DNA of 50,669 nt, from positions 1-50,669 of the forward strand of contig NZ_JBEXCV010000056.1 of assembly GCF_040605455.1 (NCBI RefSeq), read 5' to 3'. The translations under genes and the position numbers were made by a program. The notes under the pieces are model-generated. The model was given only the letters and a program-made list of their open reading frames with translations. It was not told where the DNA came from and did no database searches. Source of the DNA: Embleya sp040605455. GTDB taxonomy: Bacteria > Actinomycetota > Actinomycetes > Streptomycetales > Streptomycetaceae. Within the stretch, counting starts at the first letter, position 1. Every line of letters starts with the position of its first letter. Positions 33,046-42,264 of the stretch are shown here, piece after piece.

Positions 33046-34422
33046 TCAGCCGGCGGTCGGGGTGTCGCGGGTGGTGTCCCCGGCGTCCCGGGTCGCCTGG
33101 GCGTCCAGGAACAGTTCGATGACGGGTACGGGGGTGTCGGGGCGCCTGACCGGGAGTTGGAGCGTGAGCGTTCCGGCAGGCTGGCCGCCCATCTCGGTGT
33201 TGACCGCGGGCCGGTCCGGGTCGATGTGGACCGGGATGATCTCGGACGCGTCGTTGAGCAGCTGGGCGTAGCGCACCCGGCCGGCCAGGCCCGGCAGGTG
33301 CAGGTGACGCATCGGCCAGGCGAACAGGTGGACGTAGAGCCGGTCGCCGCGCCGGGTGTACCGGCATTCGGCGGGGGCGGTGTATGAGGAGGGGCCGCAG
33401 CCGCGAATCGACCGCTCGTGCAGCTGCATCCACCGGCCGATCTCGTCGAGGAGGGCGGTGTCGCGCGGGTCGAGCGCACCACGACCGTCGGGCCCCACGT
33501 TGAGCAGCAGGTTGCCGCCCTTGGACACCCCGTCGACGAGCATGCGGATCAGCAGATCGGGGCTCTTGTGGTCCTGGTTGTCCCGGTCGTAGCCCCAACT
33601 GCCGTTGAGCGTCTGGCAGGCTTCCCACGGCACGGGTCGCCCGTTCTCGGTCATGGGACCGGACGGCTGGTACTGCTCGGGTGTGACGAAGTCCCCGGGA
33701 AGGCCGGTCCGGTCGTTGACGAGGACGTGCGGTTGCAGTTCGCGAATCGTCCGCAGGAGCTGCGGGGAGTCCCAGTCGTCGGGCCCCTTGCCGCCCCACC
33801 AGGAGCGCTCGGCATACGAGAAGTCGAAGAACAGGTAGTCGATCCGTCCGAACGAGGTCAGCAGTTCGCGGACCTGGCCGTGCAGATAGCGCTGGTAGTC
33901 GCGAATGTCCCGATCGGCGTTGGCGGCCTTGAATGCCTCGTCGTCGCGCTGCGGATGCACGCCGTCCACGGGGAAGGACGGATGGTGCCAGTCGATCAGC
34001 GAATAGTAGAGGCCGACCTTGAGCCCCTCGGCGCGGCACGCCTCGACGAACGGCCCCACGAGGTCACGGCCGTACGGGGTGTTGGTGACCTTGTACTCGG
34101 TGAGGGCGCTGTCCCACAGGCAGAAGCCGTCGTGGTGCTTGGTGGTGAGGACGACGTACCGCATGCCCGCCGCCTTGGCCGCCCTGGCCCACTGGGCGGG
34201 GTCGTAGCGGTCGGGGTCGAAGTGGTCGAAGTACACCTGGTATTGCTCGTCGGTCAGTTGCTCACGGTTCTTGACCCACTCGTGCCGTGCGGCGAGGGAG
34301 TACAGACCCCAGTGCACGAACATGCCGAACCGGGCACTGGTGAACCAGTTCGTCTCCGGGCCTCCCTCGGGATCCGGGGTCGCGGACGGATACGCCTGCG
34401 GGGTGTCAGCGCTCGCGGTCAT
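33046..34422 (-). CDS. Alpha-L-fucosidase, glycoside hydrolase family 29
   Basis: The 458-residue protein has the GH29 barrel: RFGMFVHWGLYSLAARHEWV, VLTTKHHDGFCLWDSALTEY, KVGLYYSLIDWHHPSF and IDYLFFDFSYA, whose Asp200 is the expected nucleophile. LLLNVGPDGRG marks the barrel end, and a small beta-sandwich domain follows. No export signal is seen, so it would act on oligosaccharides brought in by the adjacent ABC importer. Its presence suggests a fucose-bearing substrate. Confidence 0.93.
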   Translation of the reverse strand: MTASADTPQAYPSATPDPEGGPETNWFTSARFGMFVHWGLYSLAARHEWVKNREQLTDEQYQVYFDHFDPDRYDPAQWARAAKAAGMRYVVLTTKHHDGFCLWDSALTEYKVTNTPYGRDLVGPFVEACRAEGLKVGLYYSLIDWHHPSFPVDGVHPQRDDEAFKAANADRDIRDYQRYLHGQVRELLTSFGRIDYLFFDFSYAERSWWGGKGPDDWDSPQLLRTIRELQPHVLVNDRTGLPGDFVTPEQYQPSGPMTENGRPVPWEACQTLNGSWGYDRDNQDHKSPDLLIRMLVDGVSKGGNLLLNVGPDGRGALDPRDTALLDEIGRWMQLHERSIRGCGPSSYTAPAECRYTRRGDRLYVHLFAWPMRHLHLPGLAGRVRYAQLLNDASEIIPVHIDPDRPAVNTEMGGQPAGTLTLQLPVRRPDTPVPVIELFLDAQATRDAGDTTRDTPTAG

Positions 34423-34540
34423 GGGGAATCGCTCTTTCTCGTCGGCGCCCGGTGGCTTTCGGTGCGCGCCAGGGCTGGTCGTACGGGACGGGGGCGGGGA
34501 CGGGGCCGACGGGCCGCGAGTCGGCGGGGCGGTCTGCGGG

Positions 34541-35407
34541 TCAGCCCTTGAGTGCCCCGGAGGACAGACCGCTGACGAAGGACCGCTGGAAGAACAGGAA
34601 GACGATCACAGAGGGCAGCAGGGCCAGCAGAGAGGCGGCCATCACCACTCCGGGGGTCACGGCCGGATCGATCCGCAGGGTCCGCAACGCCAGCGGCAGC
34701 GTGTACGAGGAGGAGTCGGTGGCGACGAGCAGGGGCAGCAGGTACTGGTCCCAGATCATGGTGAAGCCGAAGACCCCGATGACGCCGAGGGCGGGCTTGC
34801 ACATCGGCAGAATGATCTGGGCGAAGATCCGCAGGTCTCCGGCGCCGTCGATGCGCGCGGCCTCTTCGAGTTCACGCGGCACGTCCTTCATGAACTCGGT
34901 CATCACCAGAATGGAGAATCCCCAGGCGCCCAGCGGCACGATCATGCCGGCGAGGGTGCCGATGAGGTTGAAGTGCACGACCGGCAGGTCGGCAAGGACA
35001 ACGGACAGCGGGAGGGCCAGGATCTCCTCGGGCAGCATCAGCGTCGCCAGGATGGCGACGAGCGCCAGCGTCATTCCGGGGAAGACCTTCCTGGCCAGCG
35101 CGTATCCGGCCAGGACCGAGACGGCCACCTGGAGCAGCAGCCCGAAGCCGACGACGAAGAACGAGTTCAGCAGGTACTTGAGCACCCCCTGGTCGACGGC
35201 GATCCTGAAGTTGTCCAACGTGAAGCCCGAGGGCACGATGCTCAGTTGCGTCGGGTCCTTGATATGGCCGAAGGCACCGACGAGCAGGGCCAGCAGCGGA
35301 CCCGCGAACATGGTCAGGACCAGGAGGTAGACGACGGCCTTCAGAATCCGTCCGCCGATGCTCCGGCTCTCGGTCAGGCCCAGCGCGGTCTCGTTCTGCG
35401 CACTCAC
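34541..35407 (-). CDS. ABC sugar transporter permease (MalG type)
   Basis: The 288-residue protein has six predicted membrane segments and the EAA loop ELEEAARIDGAGDLRIFAQI ILP. The frame closes FVSGLSSGALKG, the usual MalG-type C terminus. It starts at a GTG overlapping the stop of the other permease gene (GTGA). It works as a heterodimer with the product of the upstream gene. No ATPase gene is present, as is usual in streptomycetes where one MsiK-type ATPase serves many importers. Confidence 0.93.
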   Translation of the reverse strand: MSAQNETALGLTESRSIGGRILKAVVYLLVLTMFAGPLLALLVGAFGHIKDPTQLSIVPSGFTLDNFRIAVDQGVLKYLLNSFFVVGFGLLLQVAVSVLAGYALARKVFPGMTLALVAILATLMLPEEILALPLSVVLADLPVVHFNLIGTLAGMIVPLGAWGFSILVMTEFMKDVPRELEEAARIDGAGDLRIFAQIILPMCKPALGVIGVFGFTMIWDQYLLPLLVATDSSSYTLPLALRTLRIDPAVTPGVVMAASLLALLPSVIVFLFFQRSFVSGLSSGALKG

Positions 35408-36375
35408 TTGCTCTCCCTCCGCCGCAGCAGTTGGACGATGACGGTCAGGATCAGCGTCGCGACGAACAGCAGGACCGCTCCCGCCGCGCCGACACCGAGC
35501 CGGTTCTGCTCGAGCCCGAGCTTGTAGATGAGGGTCGTGACGACCTCGGTGGAGCCGTTGGGGCCCCCGTTGGTGAGCAGGAACACCTCGGTGAACACCC
35601 GCAGTCCGCGAATCGCGGCGAGGACGAACAGGATCGAGAAGACCGAACGCAGTCCGGGCATCGTCACGTACCACACCCGCTGCCGCCGGGAGGCACCGTC
35701 GACCCTCGCCGCCTCGTACAGACCGCGGTCCACACTCGTCAAACCGGCGAGGAAGATCATCATGTCGTAGGGGGCTCCCCGCCAGATGCCGGTGAGCATG
35801 ATGGATGCCATCGAGGTGTCGGGGTCGTTGATGAACCCCGACGGGCCCAGTCCCGCCAGGCCGAGAACGGAGTTGAGCATGCCGTCCCCGGTCGGGTGAT
35901 ACATGATCCGCCACAGTTCGGCGACGACCGCCATCGGCACCACCACCGGAAGGAACGCCGCGGAGCGCACGAATCCCAGTCGACGGCTCTGCCCCTCCAT
36001 CAGCAGGGCCAGGGCGAGGCCGAGTGACATCGAGCCGACGGTCTGTCCGACGCCGAGGACGACCGTGTGCCACACGGCCTCGCGGAACCCGTGGGACTCC
36101 AGCACCGTGGTGTAGTTCTCGGTGCCCACCCACCTGTTTCCCAGGTAGGGCTGAACCTCCTGGAAAGACATGGTCAGTGCGTTGGCCATGGGGATGAACT
36201 TGAAGTACAGGAAGAGGATCAGCGCCGGGGCGAGGAACAGCCAGGGCGTCCACCACCGGCCCGATCTGCGGCCGCGCGCCCGGCGGCCGATGGTCACACC
36301 GCCCCGGCGGCCCGCTTCTCGCGGGGCGGAGCCGGCCGCCAGCTTGGCGGCCGGCTCCGCCTGGTCGAGGCTCAT
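35404..36375 (-). CDS. ABC sugar transporter permease (MalF type)
   Basis: The 323-residue protein has a basic N-terminal tail, six membrane helices (WTPWLFLAPALILFLYFKFI first) and the EAA loop YEAARVDGASRRQRVWYVTM PGL. It is coupled on both sides by 4-nt overlaps, to the binding-protein gene upstream (ATGA) and the second permease downstream (GTGA). This makes one import operon. Confidence 0.93.
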   Translation of the reverse strand: MSLDQAEPAAKLAAGSAPREAGRRGGVTIGRRARGRRSGRWWTPWLFLAPALILFLYFKFIPMANALTMSFQEVQPYLGNRWVGTENYTTVLESHGFREAVWHTVVLGVGQTVGSMSLGLALALLMEGQSRRLGFVRSAAFLPVVVPMAVVAELWRIMYHPTGDGMLNSVLGLAGLGPSGFINDPDTSMASIMLTGIWRGAPYDMMIFLAGLTSVDRGLYEAARVDGASRRQRVWYVTMPGLRSVFSILFVLAAIRGLRVFTEVFLLTNGGPNGSTEVVTTLIYKLGLEQNRLGVGAAGAVLLFVATLILTVIVQLLRRRESK

Positions 36376-37700
36376 GACGCGGCGATCCCCTGCTCCTTGA
36401 GGATGTCGGCGAGCTGCTTGTCGAGCTCACGCAACTTGGCGTTGGTGTCGAGGCCGCAGTCCGCCATCAGCGCGTTCACCGCGTCCGCCGTCACCTGCCG
36501 CACCGGCGTCCAGTTCGGGATGGAGGGCGCGTACCGCCCGGAGTCCTGGTACGCCTGGGCGTAGGTCTTCCAGCGCGGGTCGGGGCGGATCTGGGAGATG
36601 TCCACGGTGGTGTTGACGGGAATTTGTACGGTGTAGCCGGCGGTGCCCTCCATCCCCTTCTTCTGGCCTTCGACGGAAACCGCGAAGCCGGCGAAGGCGT
36701 CCTGGCCGGCCCGGTTGTCGGAGCCGGCCATCAGGTAGACGGAGCTGCCCTCGGCGAGGACGGTGGCGTCCTTCGGCCCCTTGGGCATCGGCACGACCTC
36801 GTACTTGTCCGCGCCGAGCGACTTGTCGAAGCGGGGCAGCAGGTACGGGCCGACGACGTACATGCCGGCTTTGCCCGCCTCGAACGTCTCATTCGTCGGC
36901 GGGGTGTCCATGGTCACGGCGCCGGGCTGGATGGCCTTGGCCTTGCACCCCAGGTCGCGGAACCACTGCATGGCCTGCACCGACGCCGGGGTGGTCATCG
37001 CCGGCTTGTACTTGCCCTTCCCGGTCTCGGTGATGAAGTCGCCGCCCGCGGCCCAGAGGAAGTTGGAGAAGTACCAGGAGGCGTAGCCGCGCTTGGTGGA
37101 CAGAGGAGCGGCGAGCCCGGCGGTGTTGTTCTTGCCGTCACCGTCGGGGTCCTGGGTGGTGAAGGCCGCGGCCATCGCGGCGAAGTCGTCCCAGGTCCGC
37201 GGGACGTCGAGCTTCAGCTTCTCGCGCCAGTCCTTGCGGATCAGCAGCGCGGACGCCTGCGCGGAAATCGGGAGTCCGTACTGCTTGCCGTCCAGACTCT
37301 TCCCGGACTGCAGTCCCTGTCCGATGATCTGCTTGCTGTCCTTGATCTTGCCCAGGTCGATCTCCCGGAGCAGACCCTGGCTGTGCATGGTTCCGATCTG
37401 CGTCGCGTCGTTCATGACGATGTCGGGAAGCTTCTTCTGGGCGGCGCGCTGCTGCAGTTTGGTCTCGAAGTCGTCGAAGATGGCCGTGACCTCGACCTTG
37501 TAGCCCGTGGCCTTCTCGAAGGCGGCGGCGAGTTCCAGCGCGCCCTTCTCCCCCGGTCCGCCCGGCGTCGTCCTGGTCCAGAGCTCGAGAGGCGCCTTGG
37601 AGTTCTGCTTGGCATCCACTCCCGCCGGCCCGGATGTACAGCTGGTGAGGATCAGTGCCGAGGCGAGGGCCCCCGCACCGATCCATCGCGATCTCTGCAT
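36372..37700 (-). CDS. Extracellular sugar-binding lipoprotein of the ABC importer
   Basis: The 442-residue protein has a lipoprotein signal with lipobox LTSC (Cys21). Its body is that of family-1 solute-binding proteins: LELWTRTTPGGPGEKGALEL, LPDIVMNDATQIGTMHSQGL, YGLPISAQASALLIRKDW and FEAGKAGMYVVGPYLLPRF. AGGAG precedes the ATG. It heads the importer operon and lies behind a LacI-type operator. The ligand is probably an oligosaccharide from the PL6 lyases, by context. Confidence 0.94.
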   Translation of the reverse strand: MQRSRWIGAGALASALILTSCTSGPAGVDAKQNSKAPLELWTRTTPGGPGEKGALELAAAFEKATGYKVEVTAIFDDFETKLQQRAAQKKLPDIVMNDATQIGTMHSQGLLREIDLGKIKDSKQIIGQGLQSGKSLDGKQYGLPISAQASALLIRKDWREKLKLDVPRTWDDFAAMAAAFTTQDPDGDGKNNTAGLAAPLSTKRGYASWYFSNFLWAAGGDFITETGKGKYKPAMTTPASVQAMQWFRDLGCKAKAIQPGAVTMDTPPTNETFEAGKAGMYVVGPYLLPRFDKSLGADKYEVVPMPKGPKDATVLAEGSSVYLMAGSDNRAGQDAFAGFAVSVEGQKKGMEGTAGYTVQIPVNTTVDISQIRPDPRWKTYAQAYQDSGRYAPSIPNWTPVRQVTADAVNALMADCGLDTNAKLRELDKQLADILKEQGIAAS

Positions 37701-37733
37701 GACAACTCCTGTTTTCGCCGCACCACACGGGCC

Positions 37734-37749
37734 TGGAAAGCGCTTGCTG
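37734..37749. promoter_or_regulatory. LacI-type operator upstream of the importer operon
   Basis: TGGAAAGCGCTTGCTG closely fits the general LacI-family operator TGnAAnCGnTTnCA with a symmetric AAGCGCTT core. It lies 34 nt before the binding-protein start. It differs from the ACCGGT-type palindromes near uxaC and larA, so a different LacI protein may act here. Confidence 0.7.
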
Positions 37750-38184
37750 GGACGGTAACCGGGTCCGATTCGAACGGTCAATAGTCCGATGAATACAAAA
37801 GGTTTTGGAGTCGACGAGAGTGCTCATCCGGCGCACTTCCGCACCCCTCCCACGCGATCCGACAGACGGGAAAGACGACCCGACACCTGTAAATAGGCTC
37901 TTATCCGTACAATTTGGGCATCGGCGGGAACGGTCATTCGCTCCGAGGCGCGTCTCACTCTCCACAAACAGCCACCCGAACAAAGAAGATCGGGCATCCA
38001 AGGGCGCGGCGATGACATTTCAATGATCCGATGTATGGTTCCCTGCGAGCTACGGGGCCGGACAACGCACAGGCCACACCGATCAGCGACGTTCAGTCAG
38101 ACGCTTGCCACCACATCCGAGCAGGGACCGCCGACCGTCCGGCTGCCGGTCCACCGCCGAACAGGCCGAGGAGACCAACCCGAC
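37750..38184. other. Divergent promoter region between importer and dehydrogenase
   Basis: No gene is convincing in this 435-nt gap. It must hold promoters for the importer operon to the left and the dehydrogenase to the right. An AT-richer stretch (37783-37810) and another around 37880-37920 are promoter candidates, but no confident boxes can be named. Confidence 0.5.
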
Positions 38185-39195
38185 ATGAACGAACCGGCCA
38201 CCGCACCGACAGCCCTGTTGGTCATGGAGGAAGAACGCCGGGCCGACGTCTACCCGCCCACAGTGCTGGCCGAGATCGGCCGGCTCGTGCACTGGCAGGG
38301 GCCGGCCCTCACCCGGCAGGAGCTCGACGCGGACCCCGATGTGCTGCGGACCGTCGACCTTCTGCTCACGGGCTGGGGTGCACCCGTCCTCGATGGCGCC
38401 CTCCTGTCACGTGCCCCTCGGCTTCGGGCCGTTCTCGTCGCGGCGGGATCCGTCCGGCACCTGACCACACCCGCCTTCTGGGAGCGCGACATCCCGATCG
38501 TCTCCGCCGCCGCGGCCAATGCCGTTCCGGTGGCGGAGTTCACCCTCGCCCATGTCCTCCTCGGACTGAAACAGGCCCACCGCATCGAGCGGGAGGTGGC
38601 GCAGAGCCGCCGCTTCCCCACCGATCCCGACGTCCCGGGCGCCTACCGGTCACGGGTGGGCCTGTTGGGACTCGGGCACATTGGCCGGCTCGTCGCCGCC
38701 CACCTCGCCCGCTTCGACGTCGAGGTCCTCGCCACGGATCCCGTCGCCTCCCCGGCCACCGCCCAGCGCGCGGGAGTCCGGCTGATCTCCATCGAGGAAC
38801 TCTTCGCCACCTGTCACGTCGTCAGCCTCCACATACCGCTTCTGCCCGAGACCCGAGGCTCGATCGGGGCACGACTGCTGAACTCCATGGGGCCGGGCAC
38901 GACACTGATCAACACCGCGCGGGGCGCACTGATCGACGAGATCGCCGCCGCGCAGGTCCTGCACGCCAGGCCCGACCTCACCGCCGTACTCGACGTAACG
39001 CACCCCGAGCCCCCGGCCCATGACTCGCCACTGTTCACCCTTCCCAACGTCGTCCTGACACCGCACCTGGCCGGCGCCCTGGGCGCCGAACGCCACCGCC
39101 TCGGACAGCTCGTGCTCGACGAACTCCGCCGCCTCACACAGAACCGGCCGCTCCAGCACGCCATCGACCCCGCCCGCGCCGCCACGCTGGCCTGA
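38185..39195 (+). CDS. D-2-hydroxyacid dehydrogenase family protein
   Basis: The 336-residue NAD-dependent enzyme has the fingerprint GLLGLGHIGRLVAAHLARFD, the LHIPLLPETRGSIGARLL block with the catalytic-Arg region LINTARGALIDEIA, and a TPHLAGALG segment carrying the His. Start at the ATG after GAGGAG. It is divergent from the sugar importer, so it probably handles a sugar-derived hydroxy acid or 2-keto acid. Its substrate cannot be read from sequence. Confidence 0.9.
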   Translation: MNEPATAPTALLVMEEERRADVYPPTVLAEIGRLVHWQGPALTRQELDADPDVLRTVDLLLTGWGAPVLDGALLSRAPRLRAVLVAAGSVRHLTTPAFWERDIPIVSAAAANAVPVAEFTLAHVLLGLKQAHRIEREVAQSRRFPTDPDVPGAYRSRVGLLGLGHIGRLVAAHLARFDVEVLATDPVASPATAQRAGVRLISIEELFATCHVVSLHIPLLPETRGSIGARLLNSMGPGTTLINTARGALIDEIAAAQVLHARPDLTAVLDVTHPEPPAHDSPLFTLPNVVLTPHLAGALGAERHRLGQLVLDELRRLTQNRPLQHAIDPARAATLA

Positions 39196-39335
39196 CACCG
39201 CCAGGCACTGCCGACAAGGCTCCCTTCCTCGGGAACCTCCGATCGGCGACGTCACGCAAGGTCATGCTGTACCGCATGCCAGGGTCCGGGCAACCCTGCT
39301 CGGCGCCCGCTTCCACCAGCTCACAACCACGAGCG

Positions 39336-39354
39336 TCACGTAAACGAAACGTGA
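39336..39354. promoter_or_regulatory. Inverted repeat, possible operator
   Basis: TCACGT and ACGTGA arms enclose 7 nt (AAACGAA). It lies 119 nt ahead of a small ORF with a good ribosome site. The binding protein is unknown. Confidence 0.4.
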
Positions 39355-39473
39355 GTGAGACGCTGGCGCGGGCTGCGAGACTTCGGGGCTGCGGCAAGCA
39401 CCTCTCGGCCCCGAATCCGCTCTGCGGACTCGTCGGACGGACCGGGCCGCCGCAGTGAGCAAAGGAGTCGACC

Positions 39474-39605
39474 ATGAGCCCGAGCGGAATCAAGAGCGAC
39501 TTCGGTGCGCCCGAACGCACTTCCCTGGCCATCTACGCACCGGATGGGCATACGGATCCGAACTCACCGAGTTCTGTCCGAAGGTGTAACGGTGGTGAGG
39601 TGTAA
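39474..39605 (+). CDS. Small hypothetical protein (43 residues)
   Basis: The frame MSPSGIKSDFGAPERTSLAI YAPDGHTDP... is preceded by AGGAG six nt upstream of the ATG, a strong site. The start (GIKSDF) resembles small DUF397-type proteins, but the conserved later half is missing. It ends at a TAA inside a repeated GGTGTAACGG motif. It may be a truncated DUF397-like gene. Low certainty. Confidence 0.4.
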   Translation: MSPSGIKSDFGAPERTSLAIYAPDGHTDPNSPSSVRRCNGGEV

Positions 39606-40084
39606 CGGATGTGCGGGCCACCGGAGCAGCTCCCGGCAGACGTGGGTTGCGTGGGCTCCGGAGGCAAACCGGCTCGAACTCCGCTGGGTGCTCGCTTGCT
39701 GGCATCGCTGAGATCACCCGCGGTAGCGTGGGTCCGGCTCACGCCCGAGGCAACCCGGCCGACCCCTGGCATCCATCCGGCACAGGCGCGGCTGCCGAGA
39801 GTTCGTGCGCGGTCGTGCGCCCGTCGGGAGGCGGGCCCACCGATCCCGCCGGCGCGTCAGTGGTCCGCCTGTGAAATGGTGTCGACCGCCGGTCGGGATC
39901 GATCGTCCCCGTTATCCGGCCCGGTTCCGTGAGGATCCCCGTGACCACCGGGTTCGGAAAGAAACGGCATCCTCGTATGGTCCAACTCCGAGTGATCACC
40001 GTAGCGTTGCCAGTCCTACGATCGGGGATCGGCGCGCCTCGGACCGGGACGCCGTCGACGTGGAACCGGAGAAAGGGATGTGTG
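39606..40084. other. No gene recognised
   Basis: Frames here lack ribosome sites and known domains. A promoter for the next gene is expected in the last 100 nt. Confidence 0.4.
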
Positions 40085-40567
40085 ATGCATCGGCACGGAG
40101 GATCCCGTCGTTCCCGAGGCCGTGCGCCCGGCGACGAAGCCGCGGTTGAACAGATGCTGGACGACGCGTACGACGCGTTGGAGGCCTGGGGGAAGGACCA
40201 CGCGGACATCTACGCGGGCGTGTGGCACAACGTGCCGACCGAGGAGAACCCGGCCGTGGTCGCGACGGTCGTCCTGGGCCTGACGGACCGTCACACCGCC
40301 ACGGAGCCGGAGGTCGCCGCGCTCGTCGGGGACCCGAACCGCCTTCGGATCGTCTCGTGTCGATTCACCCTTGCCCGGTTGAACGCCATCGAACGGGCCG
40401 TCCGGGAGGCATATGCCACATACGGTGCGTACGTCGACGTCATGGAAAACCGCGTCGAGGTGATCCTGGGCCCCGAGCACCGCGCTCTCGGCGACGAGAT
40501 CGCCGGCGGATTCGAGGCGAACGCAGTCGTGCCCGGTTACGGCGGGCCCGGATGGTTCGCAAGCTGA
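40085..40567 (+). CDS. Hypothetical protein
   Basis: The 160-residue protein starts at an ATG with AAAGGG 7 nt upstream; a GTG one codon earlier is also possible. After a basic N-terminal tail comes an acidic helix (VEQMLDDAYDALEAWGKDHA). An alpha/beta part then includes RFTLARLNAIERAVREAYAT and YVDVMENRVEVILGPEHRAL, resembling the prodomain-type segment of streptomycete secreted trypsin-like proteases without any protease domain. No secretion signal. Function unknown. Confidence 0.65.
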   Translation: MHRHGGSRRSRGRAPGDEAAVEQMLDDAYDALEAWGKDHADIYAGVWHNVPTEENPAVVATVVLGLTDRHTATEPEVAALVGDPNRLRIVSCRFTLARLNAIERAVREAYATYGAYVDVMENRVEVILGPEHRALGDEIAGGFEANAVVPGYGGPGWFAS

Positions 40568-40638
40568 CAGGACGGCATCCGCCGAGCTCCCGTCCGAGCA
40601 TTCGAGGGCGCGCCCGCGACAGGAGCCGATCGGCCGGC

Positions 40639-41046
40639 CATCGTGTGCGGTGACCCGGTGAGCTCTCGGTCGTTCTCCCGCCCCGCAGGGTTGCCCATGC
40701 CGTCCGTCACGCCGATGACGATCGCCTCGGTCGTGTGGGAGGCGCGCCACTTGAGCCGGCCGGACGCCGTACGGCCGGCCTTGTAGGGGCTGTCGGGTGG
40801 CTTCGAGACGACCCCTTCGATGCCTCCTCCGAACGCGCCGACCCAGGCGAGTGCCTCGGTCGCGTCGGTGGTCATGGGCACTGGCTGAATCAGCGTGGAC
40901 CCGGGCTCGTTCGCCGGCAGTTCGAGCAACCGCGGCCGTTCGCAGCCGTCCAGCAGCAGCAGGCACCGGCGGCGGCGCACCCGGTGTGCCGCCGCCTCCA
41001 CCTCGCGCATCCACACCGGACGGCGTTCGCTCTGGGTGAGCGCGGG
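40639..41046 (-). pseudogene. ATP-dependent DNA ligase fragment
   Basis: The frame contains TTDATEALAWVGAFGGGIEG followed by VVSK and a GRLKWRASHTTEAIVIGVTD segment. This matches motifs IV (GIEGVV.K) and V (LKWR) of actinomycete ATP-dependent DNA ligases of the LigC type. The adenylation Lys region (motif I, KYDG) and the OB domain are missing at both ends. Confidence 0.6.
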
Positions 41047-41222
41047 GGCGTTGACCGTCGTCGGCGAGGAGTCGATCACCCGGCGGCCCACACCCTGTCC
41101 CCCTGGGCACAGCGACACAAGGATCCTGCCGGCAACCGCCCTCGCGTGACGAGATTGATTTCACCCCGTGACCAAGACCCCTGACGAAGGTGAACGAACG
41201 AATCGCCTTCCGGAAGCCGCGT

Positions 41223-41900
41223 CTATCCGAGTTCGTCGGGGCGAGACAAGCGCACTCCGGTATCGGCCACGTAGCAGGCCACTTCCCGCCGGTCGGAGTC
41301 CCACCGGGCCCGGTCCGGAAGCAGGTAGCGAACGCCCGCCTCGTTGACCGGCGTTCCGGACGAGGGCAAAAAGCCCGCGAGCAGCCTCGCGCAGCGAGGG
41401 CCGGCCACGGGGTCCAGGCCCGGGGTGCCGGGATAGGGGGCCTGGGAGTCGATGGTGAAGACGGCGTAGATCTCGCCGATGTGCACGCGGGTGCAGGGCA
41501 CGACGCCGACGGCATCGAAGCCGGCCGGGCGGACCGCGCCATCGGTCACGAAGCAGTCGCCTTTGCGGAGCGAGGCGCCGAACTCCGCGGGCGGCCGGGG
41601 CGGGTCGTCGTCCCGGGCGAGGCCGAAGGTGAGAAGGACGAAGAACGCGATCAGCCACGCCCCGTTGATCACGATCGCGACCGCGGCGGTCCACCTGCCG
41701 CGTTCGCCGCTGTGGCGGATGCGTTGCAGTCCGACGATCCCCAGGACCATGCCCACCGGGACGACCGGGCAGAAGAAGGCGGCCACCGGGGCGAGGGCGG
41801 CCAGGAGGTCGTAGGGCGGTTTCACCGCCCCGGGCCCGGCATCGGGTAAGGAGGAGGGCGGTATCGGCGGTGTGGCCTCGTGCTGCGGGGGCTGGGTCAC
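41223..41900 (-). CDS. DUF4190 / septum-formation-domain membrane protein
   Basis: The 225-residue protein starts at a GTG with GGAGG upstream. A Pro-rich cytosolic tail leads into two hydrophobic helices of DUF4190 (LLAALAPVAAFFCPVVPVGM, VAIVINGAWLIAFFVLLTFG). An extracellular domain follows with four Cys (KGDCFVTDG, VVPCTRVH, GPRCARLL, EVACYVAD), the pattern of the streptomycete septum-formation domain. It probably sits in the cell membrane with the C-terminal domain outside. Role unknown. Confidence 0.8.
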   Translation of the reverse strand: MTQPPQHEATPPIPPSSLPDAGPGAVKPPYDLLAALAPVAAFFCPVVPVGMVLGIVGLQRIRHSGERGRWTAAVAIVINGAWLIAFFVLLTFGLARDDDPPRPPAEFGASLRKGDCFVTDGAVRPAGFDAVGVVPCTRVHIGEIYAVFTIDSQAPYPGTPGLDPVAGPRCARLLAGFLPSSGTPVNEAGVRYLLPDRARWDSDRREVACYVADTGVRLSRPDELG

Positions 41901-42264
41901 GTCGGTTCCTCCGAAGGTCGGGCACATGAAAACGCGTACTGTATCGGCCCGCGCACCGAGAGGTGTTCGCGGCCGACGTCCCCGAGCATTGCGGTGACCG
42001 TCACCCCCCGGGCCCATCCGACACCACCGAACAGTCACTTGCTAAAGTAGTCAATTGTTCAATCCGCGCGGAAGCAAACGCCGGGAGACCGGCCCGCCTC
42101 GGTTGGGCGGCGGCACGAGGCGCGAAGATCGTTCCCATGACCGAGTACAGACGCGAGGACCCTCCGTGGTTGCCACAGACTCATCCGAGCGGCCCGGCCG
42201 CCACGCGGCGACCGTCGTGGTCGCATGCCCCTCGCACCGTGACTCCCGGGAAGGACGTGGAGCG

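Noticed and set aside
31555..33387. A 610-residue plus-strand frame
   Set aside because: It is the antisense of the second PL6 gene and part of GH29; composition is Val/Gly/Asp-rich and motif-free, as expected for antisense of GC-rich genes.
30101..34039. A 1312-residue frame running through the lyase and fucosidase region
   Set aside because: Its N-terminal part is an out-of-frame reading of the GH29 and second PL6 genes; only the last 475 residues (first PL6 gene) have a start, Tat signal and family motifs.
40016..41542. A 508-residue minus-strand frame across the hypothetical and ligase regions
   Set aside because: It reads antisense to the gene at 40085 and out of frame with the ligase fragment; no motif supports it.
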